A stretch of DNA of 64,000 nt from Polychytrium aggregatum (taxonomy: Eukaryota; Chytridiomycota; Chytridiomycetes; Polychytriales). Positions 21,719 through 32,130 of this stretch are shown in pieces; position 1 is the stretch's first letter; every line of letters starts with the position of its first letter. The translations under genes were made by a program, and so were the position numbers. The notes beneath the pieces are model-generated. The model was not told the DNA's origin and made no database searches. It saw only the letters and a program-made list of their open reading frames with translations. The stretch lies in the NCBI RefSeq assembly GCF_025602895.1, contig NW_026516229.1:372001-436000 (forward strand), written 5' to 3'.

Positions 21719-24700
21719 CTACAAGATCGGATCGTATCCGTTCCAGGAGATGGTGCTTCCAGGCCACTTTGTTCGGATGCAGTGCTCAAGCGGCGGCACG
21801 AGATCGCCTTCCAGGGAGCGCCGCGGAGCCGTCGCCGTCGGCGGACTGTTTAGCGAGACGGTAAGCACAATCTCCTGGTCCTGGTTGGCCAAGCCGTCGT
21901 AGTAAGTCAGATCAAAGACCTTCAGCGCCGGCGGCCCACCCGTGCTTGACGGCGATGTCTTGATGAGGAGCCCGCGATCTGTTGAGAACAGCACGGTGAA
22001 GTGCGACTCGGAGGAGACTACAAAGATAGGGTAGATGGGGTGCTTGAGATACTCGCCGACCTGTGGCCGCAACGGAAATCAGGGTCAGTCGAGCTGCGCC
22101 CACATGCATTCGCCGGGCAGTCGCTTGGATCTGGACCCATGAGGGACGCACATCATGAATGCGATGCCACCGACCTTGATGGAGCCGTAGTGTTCAAACA
22201 GAGTGAGGAAGCCGAACTGGCACGGTCGCTTGATGCCCTTGAGGATCTTGTATTCGTCGAGGTTGTAGTCGCCGTCGAATACGTTCGAGGTCGCTTGTCC
22301 AAGCAGGATCAAGTTGACCATTTCCTGGTGGCAGCAGGTCATGTCAGCCAATGCCCGCACAGCCTCGCAGCCAACCAGGCAGGGCAGGGCAGAGACTCGG
22401 ACTCAGGGCAGAAGATACTCACCTGCGTGCAGTATCCGTGCTTGCCAATGAGACGGGACTCTCGCTCATCCATGTCTTCGTCTCGGATGGTCTCAACACC
22501 GCGGCTGAGAATCACAGAATAGAGGAGCTGGATGATGCCGTGCTGGCCAGGATCGTTGACTGTGAACTGGAAAGTGCCGCCATATCGGTAAGCAAGCAGA
22601 TCCATTTCCAGCCTCGAGCCCTGAGTCGCTCGAATGAGTCGCCTGAGAAGCCCTCCGCCCTGCTGGCCAGTCACACTCACGCTGCCAATGCTTTCGGTGA
22701 TGAATTCACGCAGAGTGTTGAGGTCGGAGAACTCGTGGAGCTCGAGGTTCTCGGTGATGCCGTCGGGCAGATATCGATCAGAGCCGATGGCGGTGTTGGT
22801 TGCAGCAAGCCCCAGCCGTGCGTTTGGTTTGTAGAGAGCGACAACCGCTCTCCGGTGGCGAAGACCTCCGGCCTGCCACAGGATCTCAGTGATGCCCTCG
22901 ATCAAGGCCGTCCGGCAGTTGACAAATGTGGGGCGAAGTCGCCCGGACCTGCGAATAAATAGTCAGAGAGTTGGGATTCTGGTACCTCTGCGAATGCACG
23001 TTCAGGAGGAAGGCCGCTGAATGTGACCCTGTGGGAACAGGCGTTCCAGAGGCGACAGGATGTGTCGGCATTGTACCTACCGGGTCGCCGAGCCGTGCTC
23101 CGAGAACATGAGGTGCTTGAGCACCAGTGCCTGGACTGCGGCGAGCAGCCCGCATGGACCGCCCTGAGAAGCGAGTATTAGCGACTGCCGGCCCGCTCCA
23201 GACAGGCAGACCGATATGCCGCCGACGCCCGTCGATTGGTTGGCTCCTTCTCATGGGCGACTCACCTTGGACTGAACTAATCCATACGCCAGATCCGCCA
23301 CCGACGTGTTGAAGACAAAGCCTTTGCCCTTCCACTCCTCTGTGAAGGTTGCGCGGCCTTTCTCTCCTGGAAAGACCAGGCACCGCAGAGCGAGGGCCCG
23401 CTGCGTCGTGATGAGCTTGCCGCGAGCGCCGACGCTGGTAGAGAAGCCGGCCAGGAAGCTGCCGGCGTTTCCGTCTTCTTCCGCCGTGAGATCCAGCTCG
23501 ACGAGGTCGTCCAGAACCCGCACGTCCCCTTTGCTTTGGACACCCTTCGTGCTGCGATCCGAAAACGCCCTGGGACCTTCTGACTTTGGCGTGTCGGAGG
23601 AGTCTTCGTTTGACGACAGCCTGACGTGCGAGCGGCCCTGCTTTGACGGCAGAGGCGGGGTGCCCAAGCTGCTGCCGATGGTCTGTGCTTTGGCGCTGGC
23701 GGCGACCTTGGCCCTTGGGCCGGCTTCTCGAGTATTGGACTCCTTTTTGGGGGCGACCATGCGTGGATTCTGGTTGTCGAAGGTGCCGAGCAAGTCGATG
23801 TTCTTGATAGTGCGAGAATCGATGCGGTCGCGTTCGTCGGTAGTGGTGGTGGCGGTGCCTTGGAGAGACTTTAGCAGAGTCTCACTCGCCGTGGGGGGCC
23901 TGCGACTGGCTACGCTCTGCTTCTCGATGGGCGAATTGGAGGGCTCCGATATCGTAAAGGCCACGGACGGCTTCCGCTGGGCGTACTTTTCGTCGGCCTC
24001 GGTCTCGGAGGCAAACTCGTGCTTGGAGAGGCGGGTGCGTAAATAATTGACGATGATGTCGATGAAGGATTTGAAGGGAGATTCTGAAGGAGATGCCGAT
24101 GGCGCACCACCCGAGCGGGTTTGACACGGAGCAGGCCGATGAGCCCAACGAAAGCATGGATATGCAGAAAGAGAGCGTGAGCATTATGCCATTTGATAGA
24201 CTGCCATACTACCAGCGCGAGACATCCTCTCTGGCTGCCAGGGGCCTGGGAATCGGTGGGTGCGGCTGCACTCGGCTTGCTCACCAGACTGAATGTTCTG
24301 CTTGACGAGCTTGACGATGCCGAGATTCTTCACAAGCTCAGAGCGACTGGACACGAGATGTTCCTTCTGCACAGCACCGTTCGTTCCCGCGAGCACGTCC
24401 GCAGCACCCATCGGGATCGGGAGAAGTGAGAAGGAGCGAATGATGGACGGAGCACCGAAACAAATTCACGGAACTGGATTGCTCTAATCCTCACCTGTCC
24501 TTCGTCCACGACGAGTACATCCAAAGTGCGCTTGTATCCTTTTGAAGCCAGATATTCCCGAACCAGTGCCGAGCCCAAGACCTCGGTCCATTCGTATGAG
24601 CTCAAGTCCCTCTTGGGGCCGCTTCCAGTTTGCCGTGGCGGAGCCGTTTCAGGACGGGCTAAGGTCGACGTTCGAGATGGAGCAAAAGCCGAGCTGGCGC

Positions 24701-24809
24701 TCTTGGCCCGCGACGCCGGGGGTGCGGTTGCTGGTCGATGGGCGTCGTTCGACATTGCGGAGCGGGTCTTGCGAGATTGACGTCGAGTCGAGGACGGAGA
24801 GCGCATCAT
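21719..24809 (-). CDS. MINDY-4-like deubiquitinase (FAM188 family)
   Basis: MINDY enzymes are cysteine proteases that cut polyubiquitin, with a preference for K48 chains. The first exon (24495-24809) codes a Ser/Arg-rich leader and a LisH-like helix, [20 protein letters not shown], as in animal MINDY-4. The next exon has [17 protein letters not shown]. The catalytic part starts with [19 protein letters not shown], then AYGLVQSK joined across an intron to [20 protein letters not shown]; the nucleophile is that Cys (codon at 23152-23154). Later exons give [35 protein letters not shown], and [20 protein letters not shown] with the probable catalytic His. The C-terminus ([13 protein letters not shown] ... 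[11 protein letters not shown]) is the family's ending. At least six introns are present; several junctions were read by eye only. It diverges from the dihydroxyacetone kinase gene. Confidence 0.88.
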
Positions 24810-25410
24810 TGTGCATCAAAAGAGACGGGCTCGAAGCGCCGGATCGGGTACAGATGATAGGGCAGCGTATTGTGCGGGAGGGTGGAAAGCCCAGGGATTC
24901 GCCGGCCTCGGAGCTCCCAACAAAATGGCGGTCAGTGCAGAGCCCCAAAGGAAGCGGGCCCACTCTTCGCCCTGCCGTCATATGGGCCCAGCCAACGGCA
25001 CAAGCTCTCTACAAGCGCCCCGAGGGTCTGCTTGGGATCTCGGTGATGTCATCGCCGAGGTATGTGATAGGCATCGGCAGCGAGGAGGGCAAGACAGCAA
25101 TAGATCGGGGGCATGGTGCAGCGGGATTGGCCTCGCCAGAGCATTGAAAATCCAATGGGACGCATCGTCTCTCTCAAGCAAAGCACGCCGTAGCTGGAAC
25201 CATATCATGCACTTGGCCGAATGGGTTGGATCATGTTCTCAGATATCTGGCTCACATCGTCCCATCGGCCATGTCCATCGCAACAGCGCCAGGGTCACGC
25301 GTTCAGCAAGCCAAGGGTCGCAGTGCCAGCTCCTGTTCTTCAACCCAATCCAATCCGCCCAACCTGTCCAGCCCGTTCAGCCCGTCCAGCACACCGCCCA
25401 CGCCCGTCCC
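24810..25410. promoter_or_regulatory. Upstream region between MINDY-4-like and DAK genes
   Basis: 601 bp separating two divergent starts. The part next to the DAK start carries short cagcccgt-like repeats (about 25370-25400). The open frames through it have no family content. No TATA box is evident. Confidence 0.4.
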
Positions 25411-28400
25411 ATGAGTTCTGGAAAGAAGCTGATCAATCTCCCTGCAAAGGTATGCGGCGGGCTGATCGCGGGAGAGCTGTTATTCCGGCTGGTCATGCTG
25501 CTTCCGCGCTCGCACAGGTCGTCGATGAGTCCCTGGCTGGGCTGGTCGCAGGAAACCCTGGTCTTGTTCTGGATGCAGAGAACAGAGGTATGTTGCCGTG
25601 TATGCAGCGATGCCTCTTGCGAGCACTCGGGCAGCGTCGGGCCCGTCAAATGGACATCTAACATGGCATGCGGCGTTGTCTGCACTCGCTCCGATGCAGT
25701 CGTTCGCCTCAAGAAGAAGCGGAACCAAGTGGCCCTCATCTCTGGTGGCGGGAGCGGACACGAGCCTGCTCATGCTGGATTCGTCGGCGACGGAGTGCTT
25801 TCGGCAGCCGTCTGTGGCGACGTCTTTGCCTCGCCGAGCGCCAAGCAAGTCCTGGCCGCAATCGAGGGCAGCAACAACGGCAGTGGGGCCCTTTTGATCG
25901 TGAAGAATTACACAGGTGAGGGCATGCAATCCCTGGGCACCTTAATGTGCTTTCCGCTGTCTTGCGCATGCCGCATGGGTCTATCCTAACAAGAGCTGCC
26001 TGGTCTGCACCGTCTCCATCGGCGAACGCCTTCACCCCGATATACCAGGCGACCGCCTCCAGTTTGGCAAAGCCGGCGAACGGGCCAAGCAAAGGGGTAT
26101 CGATGTCGAGCTTGTCGTTGTTGCAGACGACTGCGCGATCCCAAGAAGCATGCTTGGTGCAGGCCGGCGAGGTCTCAGCGGCACTCTCTTTGGTGAGCAA
26201 CCGATGTTTTGATAGCCGGATGCTGTGGCATGCGATTTGGGCAGGCGAGAGTGCTCGTCCTGCGACTGACTTGCCACCGTTGCCGGGCCAGTGCACAAGA
26301 TTGCTGGGGCTGCGGCCTACACCGGGTAAGCTGATGCATGCACTCAAGCGCCCCTGACGAGAGCGACAGCGCTCCCGTGCTGCATCAGATAACGGCCGAA
26401 TGAATAGCCGTTTGACTCGTTTGACTCGTTTGACTCGATATCCTCATTGACTCGTTTGATCCACCATTGGCCCCATTTGTCATCAGTCTCTCTCTCAAAG
26501 AAGTCGGGTCCGTCGCCCGAGCTGTTTCGGCCAACGTCGGCACTGTGGGCGTGGCCCTGACGCCCTGCAGCATTCCGGGCAAAAGCCCCACCTTTTCGAT
26601 CCTGCCCGACAATATGGAGCTTGGACTTGGTCAGTACACCATACAGGACATGCTACTGCATCCAAGGCAGCTGCATATCATCAGCCCTGCTTTACTGGAC
26701 CTTGAAGAGCTGGAGAGCGATTGGCTGAATGATCGTGAAGCGCTTCCCTCACACTTTCGGCCGCTCGAACATCACCAGGAATCCACGGCGAATCGGGCTT
26801 GCAGAGCGTGCCTCTGGCATCGGCCAAAGAAGTTGCCCGAGCTTGTCTTGACATGGTCCTATCCCAGGACAGCAATCGACAGTATCTCCACGTTCCCGAG
26901 CAAGGACAAGTTGCCCTGCTGGTCAACAATCTCGGAGGGACAACGAACCTGGAGGTATGCAGGAATGGAACAGGCCGAGCACAGGATCTCCGCCAGCACT
27001 GCAGACCGCTCATTCTTCCTCAAATGGCTTCAGCTTGGCATCTTGGTCAACGAGGCTCTCCAATATCTGGGTAAGCCGGAATGACAGACGATATGGAATC
27101 GCTGTGGAGCACGGATCTATCTTGTCACTGACGATGCGCGGGGCAATTCCCACAGCCTCCAAGTCCATCCGCGTTGCCAGGGTTTACAGCGGCGCTATGA
27201 TGACAAGTCTGGAGATGTGCGGTGTATCGTTTTCGATCCTCAACATCCCACCAGAGCATGTAAAAACGTGGATGGAGTACCTGGACTTGCCTGTGAGCTG
27301 TTCGGGCTGGCCACGGATCGTGTGTGATGAGCATGGTCGATTCGATCTCCAAAATCCTGTGTTGGCGAGCCATTTGGCTGTCCACGCAGCCAAGGGCGTC
27401 CCCACCAAGCCCTTCGACCCGGTTCAGAGCATCGAAGGTATGGCTTGGCATGCACTCCAGCGTCAGTTCTTGGCGCTGTGCTCCTCCGGCAAGGCATTGG
27501 CTGCCGAGTCGCCTGACTGGTTGCGAATCATTGAACAGAATCGTTCCCACACTCTTTGCCCACAGGTGTGCTCTTTGCAAAGGCCGTAGCTGCCGCATGT
27601 CATGTCCTCATCGAAGCTGAGCCCAAGCTCACGAGCTATGACCAGATCGCAGGTGACGGAGACTGCGGCCTGAGCTTCCGCAAAGGCGCCGAAGCCATAC
27701 TGGCGCAACTGCACCATTCGCAGGAGCCGCCTCAGGTTAGCTCCTCCATTCCCTTTGACCGCCCTGGTGATGCTCTGGCTCAGCTGAGCTATGTGATCGA
27801 AGACCAAATGGGTGGCAGCTCTGGCGCCCTGCTCTGGTGAGTATCGGGCAGGAATGTGCTGTCCACACGAACGCCCATCCATACAGCAGTCGATATTTCC
27901 ATCGCCATGCCAATTCCTACGTCAATTCGTACGTCAATTCGCCCACGACCGACTAACGGTTGCGTATTACTCCGTCTGCAGTATTTTCCTTGATACAGCC
28001 TCAAACTGGTTCCTCAACTCAGCGAGCGACAACGACAGCAGCCGCCTTCTCTGGCCACGCGCAGTCAAGGTAACCAGTCGCCTCAGCACACTGGATGCTC
28101 GGATCTTCCCCGGCTCCTCCGTAACTGCCCCGCTTATTCCCTCTGCCCGATTCGGCTGTACAGGAGGGTGTCGACGCAATCCGACTCTATGGAGGTGCCT
28201 CGGTTGGTGATCGCACTTTGGTCGATGCCCTCGTTCCCCTCTCGCAGAGTTTGCTTGATACAGTCGCACACGCAAGCATTCGTGAAAGCCTCGACGAGGC
28301 CGAGGCAGCAACTGTCCGCGGTGCCGATAGCACTGCCGCGATGGGGGCCCGCAAAGGCCGAAGCAGCTACATCAACACCGAGCGACTCAAGGGCACGCCC

Positions 28401-28475
28401 GATCCTGGCGCCGAAGCCATCAAGTTGATGGTCCAAGCCATCGTCCGCTCCTTGAAGGACAACCTCGACGACTGA
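25411..28475 (+). CDS. DAK1: Dihydroxyacetone kinase (DhaK-DhaL fusion)
   Basis: ATP-dependent kinase that phosphorylates dihydroxyacetone (and glyceraldehyde), detoxifying it and feeding glycolysis. Twelve exons join in phase: 25411-25449, 25518-25587, 25700-25915, 26049-26192, 26292-26325, 26487-26629, 26779-26954, 27034-27070, 27156-27437, 27566-27836, 27982-28069 and 28164-28475 (603 residues, normal length). The DhaK half shows [71 protein letters not shown] (probable covalent substrate His), [12 protein letters not shown] and [16 protein letters not shown]. The DhaL (ATP-binding) half begins [16 protein letters not shown], with the Mg/ATP motif AGDGDCG and later [30 protein letters not shown] and [15 protein letters not shown] Fanzor-bearing transposon begins 47 bp after the stop, inside the probable 3' UTR or terminator. 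Confidence 0.96.
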
Positions 28476-28522
28476 GCGGACGGCCGATCACTCAGTGGAG
28501 CTACCACAGCAGAGGACATGTA

Positions 28523-28549
28523 CACTTTATTCAGAAAAAAAACGGGACA
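28523..28549 (+). repeat. Left terminal inverted repeat of the Fanzor element
   Basis: 27 bp starting CACTTTATTCAG, followed by eight A and CGGGACA. It pairs with the right repeat at 32131-32156 read on the minus strand. The outer TA at 28521-28522 is one copy of the presumed target duplication. On the minus strand this repeat contains AATAAA. Confidence 0.85.
28526..28531 (-). terminator. AATAAA inside the left terminal repeat, sense to Fanzor
   Basis: On the minus strand AATAAA ends only 3 bp from the edge of the element, 92 bp after the Fanzor stop codon. Cleavage usually falls 10-30 bp after the signal, so Fanzor transcripts should end in host flank (below 28523). Confidence 0.55.
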
Positions 28550-28622
28550 ATATAGCCGTTTCCATGAACAGGTAGTATGTGATGTGCTTGCGTCAAGCAA
28601 AGCCATAAGTAATACAATCAAA

Positions 28623-30995
28623 TCACTTTGGCAGCCTCCGAGTGAAGACCGCCGGTCGCTCTCCGATCTCCACAATCGACCTGCATACTGTGATCATGTT
28701 GCGCGCCGCATTGACGTCGCGATTCCACACTGTCCGGCAGCTGGGATTCTTGCAGCTCCTGACAAAGTGGGAATTCGCAACACTGGGCGCATCGAGTCCT
28801 TCCAACCGAACTGGCTCCAGGCACTTGGAGCACACCTGCGAGGTGTTGAACTCGTTCGTCGAGACTACCTTGACGCTTCCATGATGGTGATTGGGACGGC
28901 GTCGGTGGTGCTCGAATTGCTCAAAGTACCGAGCAAACCGCTGCCTCCGAGGGCTGGATGCATAGCCCTTGCCTTGTCGCCATGACGCATTGCCAAAGGC
29001 GATCACCACATCGGTCCGTATCGGGGCGTGCTTCAGGACCGACTTACACATCCTGTCGACGGCCACTTGGCGCCTCTTGTGGCCCGTGAATCGATGGTGA
29101 CGGGCCTTCTTGCCAAGGTGGAAGTCGAGCTGCACTCGCAGCTCCGGTCGCAGGACATGGGTGAGATGGACCTTGAAGGCCTCCGAGGACGACACCTTGG
29201 GCGAGGGAGTGGTCGACATCCAGGTCTCGATGCTGAGTCGATACTTCATGATATTGTGCCACTTGGTGTTGGACGTATGGCCACACATGTGCTGGTAGTG
29301 GCCATTGGAGAACGAGACCACCTCGTCTTGGTGGCCCGGTGCTTGGATGACCGCCGTGAAGATGGAGCCGACTCCAGGATCGATGCCAATCCAAGTGGTA
29401 CGGTTGGGGTCTGGGTCGCCGATGTGGGCCTGGATGCGCTGCTCGGCAGTCGGAGGAGGCTCGGAGGTCTCGGTGCGATCGGTTCGACGCACAAACTTGA
29501 CGAGACCGATGGTGCATCCAATGCCATCGGTGCTGATCTCGTAGTTGAACAGCTTGTGATTGATATCCCGGTCACGGAAGAGGGAACTACGCAGCTTGAA
29601 GCAACTGCGCCAGAGACGATCCTGGTTGTTGACACCGTCATCGCCTTCTTCCTTGAGCATGTCCCTGGTGAGGCCAAGGCGCTTCTTTGGACCCAGGAGA
29701 TTCCAAAGAGTGACCGTGTCAATCTTGACATACTTGGCCCTTGCAGTACAGAGAGGGACCATCGTGCACACGGCCGGAGGAGTGTCAAGAGCGAGCTGCT
29801 TGAGGGCCCACTTGATCCTGGAAGCCAGCTTGTTGATCTTGGCCTTGGTGGTGCCGAGCTCAGACTTGGCCTTGGTGAACCTCTTGTCGTCGGAGGGAAT
29901 GCCTCTGGCAGTGAGCTCGTCCAGCTTGGCCTGGCGCTGCAGCTCGGTGACTCGGAGGGCGGGCATGTCACAGTCGATCCACTTGTGGACATTGTCGACC
30001 ATCTTGTCCCGGGCGAGGATTCCCACATGGTGTGAGAGGCGATGGAGGGCCCGGAAGCGGTCCTGGTCGTTGCTGTACCGAAACTCGTCCAGGACGTGGC
30101 CAAAGTCCGGGTAGAGGAACTCGAGATCGGCCTTGGGTGGAGTCTGCCCTGGTTTCTCGAAGAGCTCGAGACAGGCCTCGATGGCTTCGTGCTTGTGCTT
30201 GTTGGCTGGGAAGACGGCAGCGCAGAAGCGGCGAAGGAGTCGCCAGTAGGCCAGGTCGAGGTGGGTGGTGCAGTTGGTGGCATAGGCATTGACAGCCAGT
30301 GTGAGAAGCTGACTGTGAGCACCATCAGGCAGACGAGGGGCCGGAGGCAGGTCTGCGTGCCGAGTGGACTGGTAGATGCCAAAGGAAGCGACCAGATGCT
30401 CGTTGTATTTCTCATTGTCCCCGGTCGGGGAGAGGGCACCGGCCTCGACAATCGTGAAGCATTGGCGGATGAAAGCAGGGGTGGACTTGGAGATGACGGG
30501 GACGGGAAGATCCTGCTCGATGCACCGGAGGATGTGCAGGTTGAGCAGCCTGGATGCCTCGAACTGGATCTGGGTCATGGCCTCGACGGTGGTCTGGATC
30601 TTGTCGCGGAGAGCGGGATTGAGACAACAGCCATCCATCGTCTGCTTGAAGCAGCTGAACTGAGGGGCGGATGACCTTCCATCCACGAGTGGGACGACGG
30701 AGCTCTTGAGGGGCCAGTATTTGGGACATTTGCTGGTGTTGCAACGTTCGTGATCGGTGCCGTCGCACTTGGGACATCGCTTGCCGGTACTCGAGGAAAT
30801 AGATGGACCAGGCTCGGTGGGATCGACATCCATTGGATCTGCAGAAGCAGTGGTGGTGAGCGACGGAGCAACAGACGAACAAGCATGCGTGGGATCAGAA
30901 TACGAACCAGAGACAGGCTCCGACTGTGACTTGGCTTTCTTGGGCCTGGGTGGCCGAGGCTGGCCATCACCGGTACCCTTGCGCTTCGGAGGCAT
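28623..30995 (-). CDS. Fanzor RNA-guided DNA endonuclease (TnpB/IS605-OrfB relative)
   Basis: Single uninterrupted frame of 790 codons, no intron seen, unlike the surrounding host genes. The N-terminus has clustered Lys/Arg (MPPKRKG and RPPRPKKAK), a likely nuclear localisation signal, then a compact Cys/His motif (C74, C77, H82, C85, C90). The helical middle region is presumably for guide RNA and target binding. The split RuvC nuclease has all three acidic residues: D539 in TWIGIDPGVGSIFTAV, E715 in VVSTNEFNTSQVCSKC and D760 in CRTVWNRDVNAARNM. A zinc ribbon (C722, C725, C748, C753) lies between the last two, as in TnpB. Other family features are RHHRFTGHKRRQVAVDR and VVIAFGNASWRQGKG. It is probably a Fanzor1-type protein, judging by its carrier. 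It lies 271 bp downstream of the transposase, same strand, with its own TATA box. Confidence 0.95.
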   Translation of the reverse strand: MPPKRKGTGDGQPRPPRPKKAKSQSEPVSGSYSDPTHACSSVAPSLTTTASADPMDVDPTEPGPSISSSTGKRCPKCDGTDHERCNTSKCPKYWPLKSSVVPLVDGRSSAPQFSCFKQTMDGCCLNPALRDKIQTTVEAMTQIQFEASRLLNLHILRCIEQDLPVPVISKSTPAFIRQCFTIVEAGALSPTGDNEKYNEHLVASFGIYQSTRHADLPPAPRLPDGAHSQLLTLAVNAYATNCTTHLDLAYWRLLRRFCAAVFPANKHKHEAIEACLELFEKPGQTPPKADLEFLYPDFGHVLDEFRYSNDQDRFRALHRLSHHVGILARDKMVDNVHKWIDCDMPALRVTELQRQAKLDELTARGIPSDDKRFTKAKSELGTTKAKINKLASRIKWALKQLALDTPPAVCTMVPLCTARAKYVKIDTVTLWNLLGPKKRLGLTRDMLKEEGDDGVNNQDRLWRSCFKLRSSLFRDRDINHKLFNYEISTDGIGCTIGLVKFVRRTDRTETSEPPPTAEQRIQAHIGDPDPNRTTWIGIDPGVGSIFTAVIQAPGHQDEVVSFSNGHYQHMCGHTSNTKWHNIMKYRLSIETWMSTTPSPKVSSSEAFKVHLTHVLRPELRVQLDFHLGKKARHHRFTGHKRRQVAVDRMCKSVLKHAPIRTDVVIAFGNASWRQGKGYASSPRRQRFARYFEQFEHHRRRPNHHHGSVKVVSTNEFNTSQVCSKCLEPVRLEGLDAPSVANSHFVRSCKNPSCRTVWNRDVNAARNMITVCRSIVEIGERPAVFTRRLPK

Positions 30996-31123
30996 GGGGA
31001 CAGAGGATGCTGGATGCCTGCCAGTGGTACTGGTCAGAGCAGAGACTTTTTTTATCGTACAATGGCGCGAATGATCAGATCAAGGCGAGATGAGGGAAGA
31101 AAGCAGCAGGACGAAGATGTGGC

Positions 31124-31130
31124 ATTTATA
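31124..31130 (-). promoter_or_regulatory. TATA box of the Fanzor gene
   Basis: Minus-strand TATAAAT in the context GGGTATAAATGCC, 129 bp upstream of the Fanzor ATG. It lies in the 271-bp gap between the transposase and Fanzor frames. It suggests Fanzor is transcribed from its own promoter and not only by read-through from the transposase. Confidence 0.6.
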
Positions 31131-31244
31131 CCCGAGAGCAGGAGCCCGTCTTTGCGGGCTGGTTGGGGAAGTGACCCTGTTCAAAAATCGCCGAGAGGTT
31201 CAAGCCAGGGATGTGAACGTGAAAATGGCGGCGTGATTGGGGAG

Positions 31245-31299
31245 CTCAACCCCAAATTGGAGGAACTCAACCCCAAATCGGTGGGGACTCAACCCCAAA
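31245..31299. repeat. Three 21-22 bp degenerate direct repeats at the transposase 3' end
   Basis: The 12-bp core ctcaaccccaaa occurs at 31245-31256, 31266-31277 and 31288-31299, with purine-rich spacers. On the minus strand this reads TTTGGGGTTGAG, a G-rich unit. The array starts inside the last codons of the transposase and supplies its stop codon, so it marks the junction between the transposase and the Fanzor part of the element. Confidence 0.85.
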
Positions 31300-32121
31300 G
31301 AAGTTCTCGATGGGATTGAAGTCGGGTGAAGCAGGTGGGGTGAAGATCACTGACCATCCTCGGCGCTCGATGCAGTCCAAGACAGCCATTGTCTTGTGCA
31401 TGCTGACATTGTCCATCACAATCACAGAGTCGTCTGGGAAGCTCGCTCGCTCAAAGAACTCGACCATCGAGTGTGTCTTGAATGATGTGGGGATGTACAT
31501 GCGATGCAGCACACCAGAGTGGTTGATGGCAAATGCAGCCGAGACAGACTTGTGTTTCATGTGATTGCGCTGACGGAGTGGGACGCCCTTCGGTGAGTAT
31601 CCGTAGAGAGGAAAAATGGATCTCCTGATCCCTGTCTCATCGACAAAAACGAATCGTCGTGGGTCAATGGAGCGGACCTGGTCCCTGAACTGTGCCACTC
31701 GCTCATCCAGTCGCTTGGACTTGTAGAGGTGTGTTGCCCTCTTGTGTGAGAGACCTGCTCGGTGGATGGCAGTGTGGCAGAGTGAGAGTGAAACTTTCCT
31801 CTGGAGAGTGGACTCGAGCATGCATCGCAACACAGGACCAGTCTGGAACGGATCCTGTTCAATCAGGGTGCGAATGACTGGACATGCCTGCTCGAAGAAA
31901 GTGGATCTGCGAGCTGTGACCCGGGATGGGTCATCCAGCTTGCATCCTCGGTGCCATCGATGGATGGTGCTCTTGGATACACTGAATATGGAGGCAACCT
32001 TACGCAGGCTATGGATGAGATCGTAGCATCGCAATGCGGCGGTGCGAAAGTCGGATGTGTGGCGAATGGTCATGGGCAGCGCGCGATAACATTGGGTAAC
32101 AAATATTCGATGAATGGTCAA
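31267..32121 (-). CDS. Tc1/mariner (IS630-type, DDE_3) transposase, short C-terminus
   Basis: 284 codons from the first ATG; a second in-frame ATG (codon 17, 32073) starts MTIRHTSDFRTAAL and is the more likely start, because the first lies 10 bp from the terminal repeat. An N-terminal helix-turn-helix (RKVASIFSVSKSTIHRWHRG) would bind the ends. The catalytic triad is complete: D161 in FVDETGI, D237 in SVIVMDNVSMHK and E272 in PDFNPIENFF, with 34 residues between the last two (DD34E). The protein stops only 12 residues after the catalytic Glu, where G-rich repeats begin; relatives usually continue for another 40-60 residues. It may therefore be shortened and of reduced or altered activity. It is sense to the Fanzor gene and upstream of it. 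Confidence 0.9.
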   Translation of the reverse strand: MTIHRIFVTQCYRALPMTIRHTSDFRTAALRCYDLIHSLRKVASIFSVSKSTIHRWHRGCKLDDPSRVTARRSTFFEQACPVIRTLIEQDPFQTGPVLRCMLESTLQRKVSLSLCHTAIHRAGLSHKRATHLYKSKRLDERVAQFRDQVRSIDPRRFVFVDETGIRRSIFPLYGYSPKGVPLRQRNHMKHKSVSAAFAINHSGVLHRMYIPTSFKTHSMVEFFERASFPDDSVIVMDNVSMHKTMAVLDCIERRGWSVIFTPPASPDFNPIENFFGVESPPIWG

Positions 32122-32130
32122 AATCCCGGG

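Larger units (their letters stand above)
28501..28622 (-). ncRNA. Candidate Fanzor guide RNA (omega-RNA-like) 3' region
   Basis: Known Fanzor guide RNAs come from the non-coding end next to the nuclease gene, overlapping its 3' part and running past the transposon end so that flanking DNA supplies the guide. Here the 100 bp after the Fanzor stop contain a perfect 6-bp stem with a 3-base loop (28585-28599, stem TGCTTG/CAAGCA), an A/T-rich stretch and the terminal repeat. The presumed guide would be the minus-strand flank from 28522 downward. The scaffold may extend up into the Fanzor coding sequence. No transcript evidence is available; position and role are inferred from the family. Confidence 0.4.

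Noticed and set aside
29028-30451. Long open frames on both strands inside the Fanzor gene (335 codons +, 401 codons -)
   Set aside because: They are shadow frames of the Fanzor coding sequence; only the 790-codon frame has RuvC and zinc-ribbon motifs.
28623-32121. Bacterial IS605/IS607 origin for the TnpB-like gene
   Set aside because: There is no Y1 or serine transposase beside it. The partner is a Tc1/mariner transposase with TA-flanked inverted repeats, the protein has a eukaryotic nuclear-signal-like N-terminus, and the gene has a TATA box and poly(A) signal.
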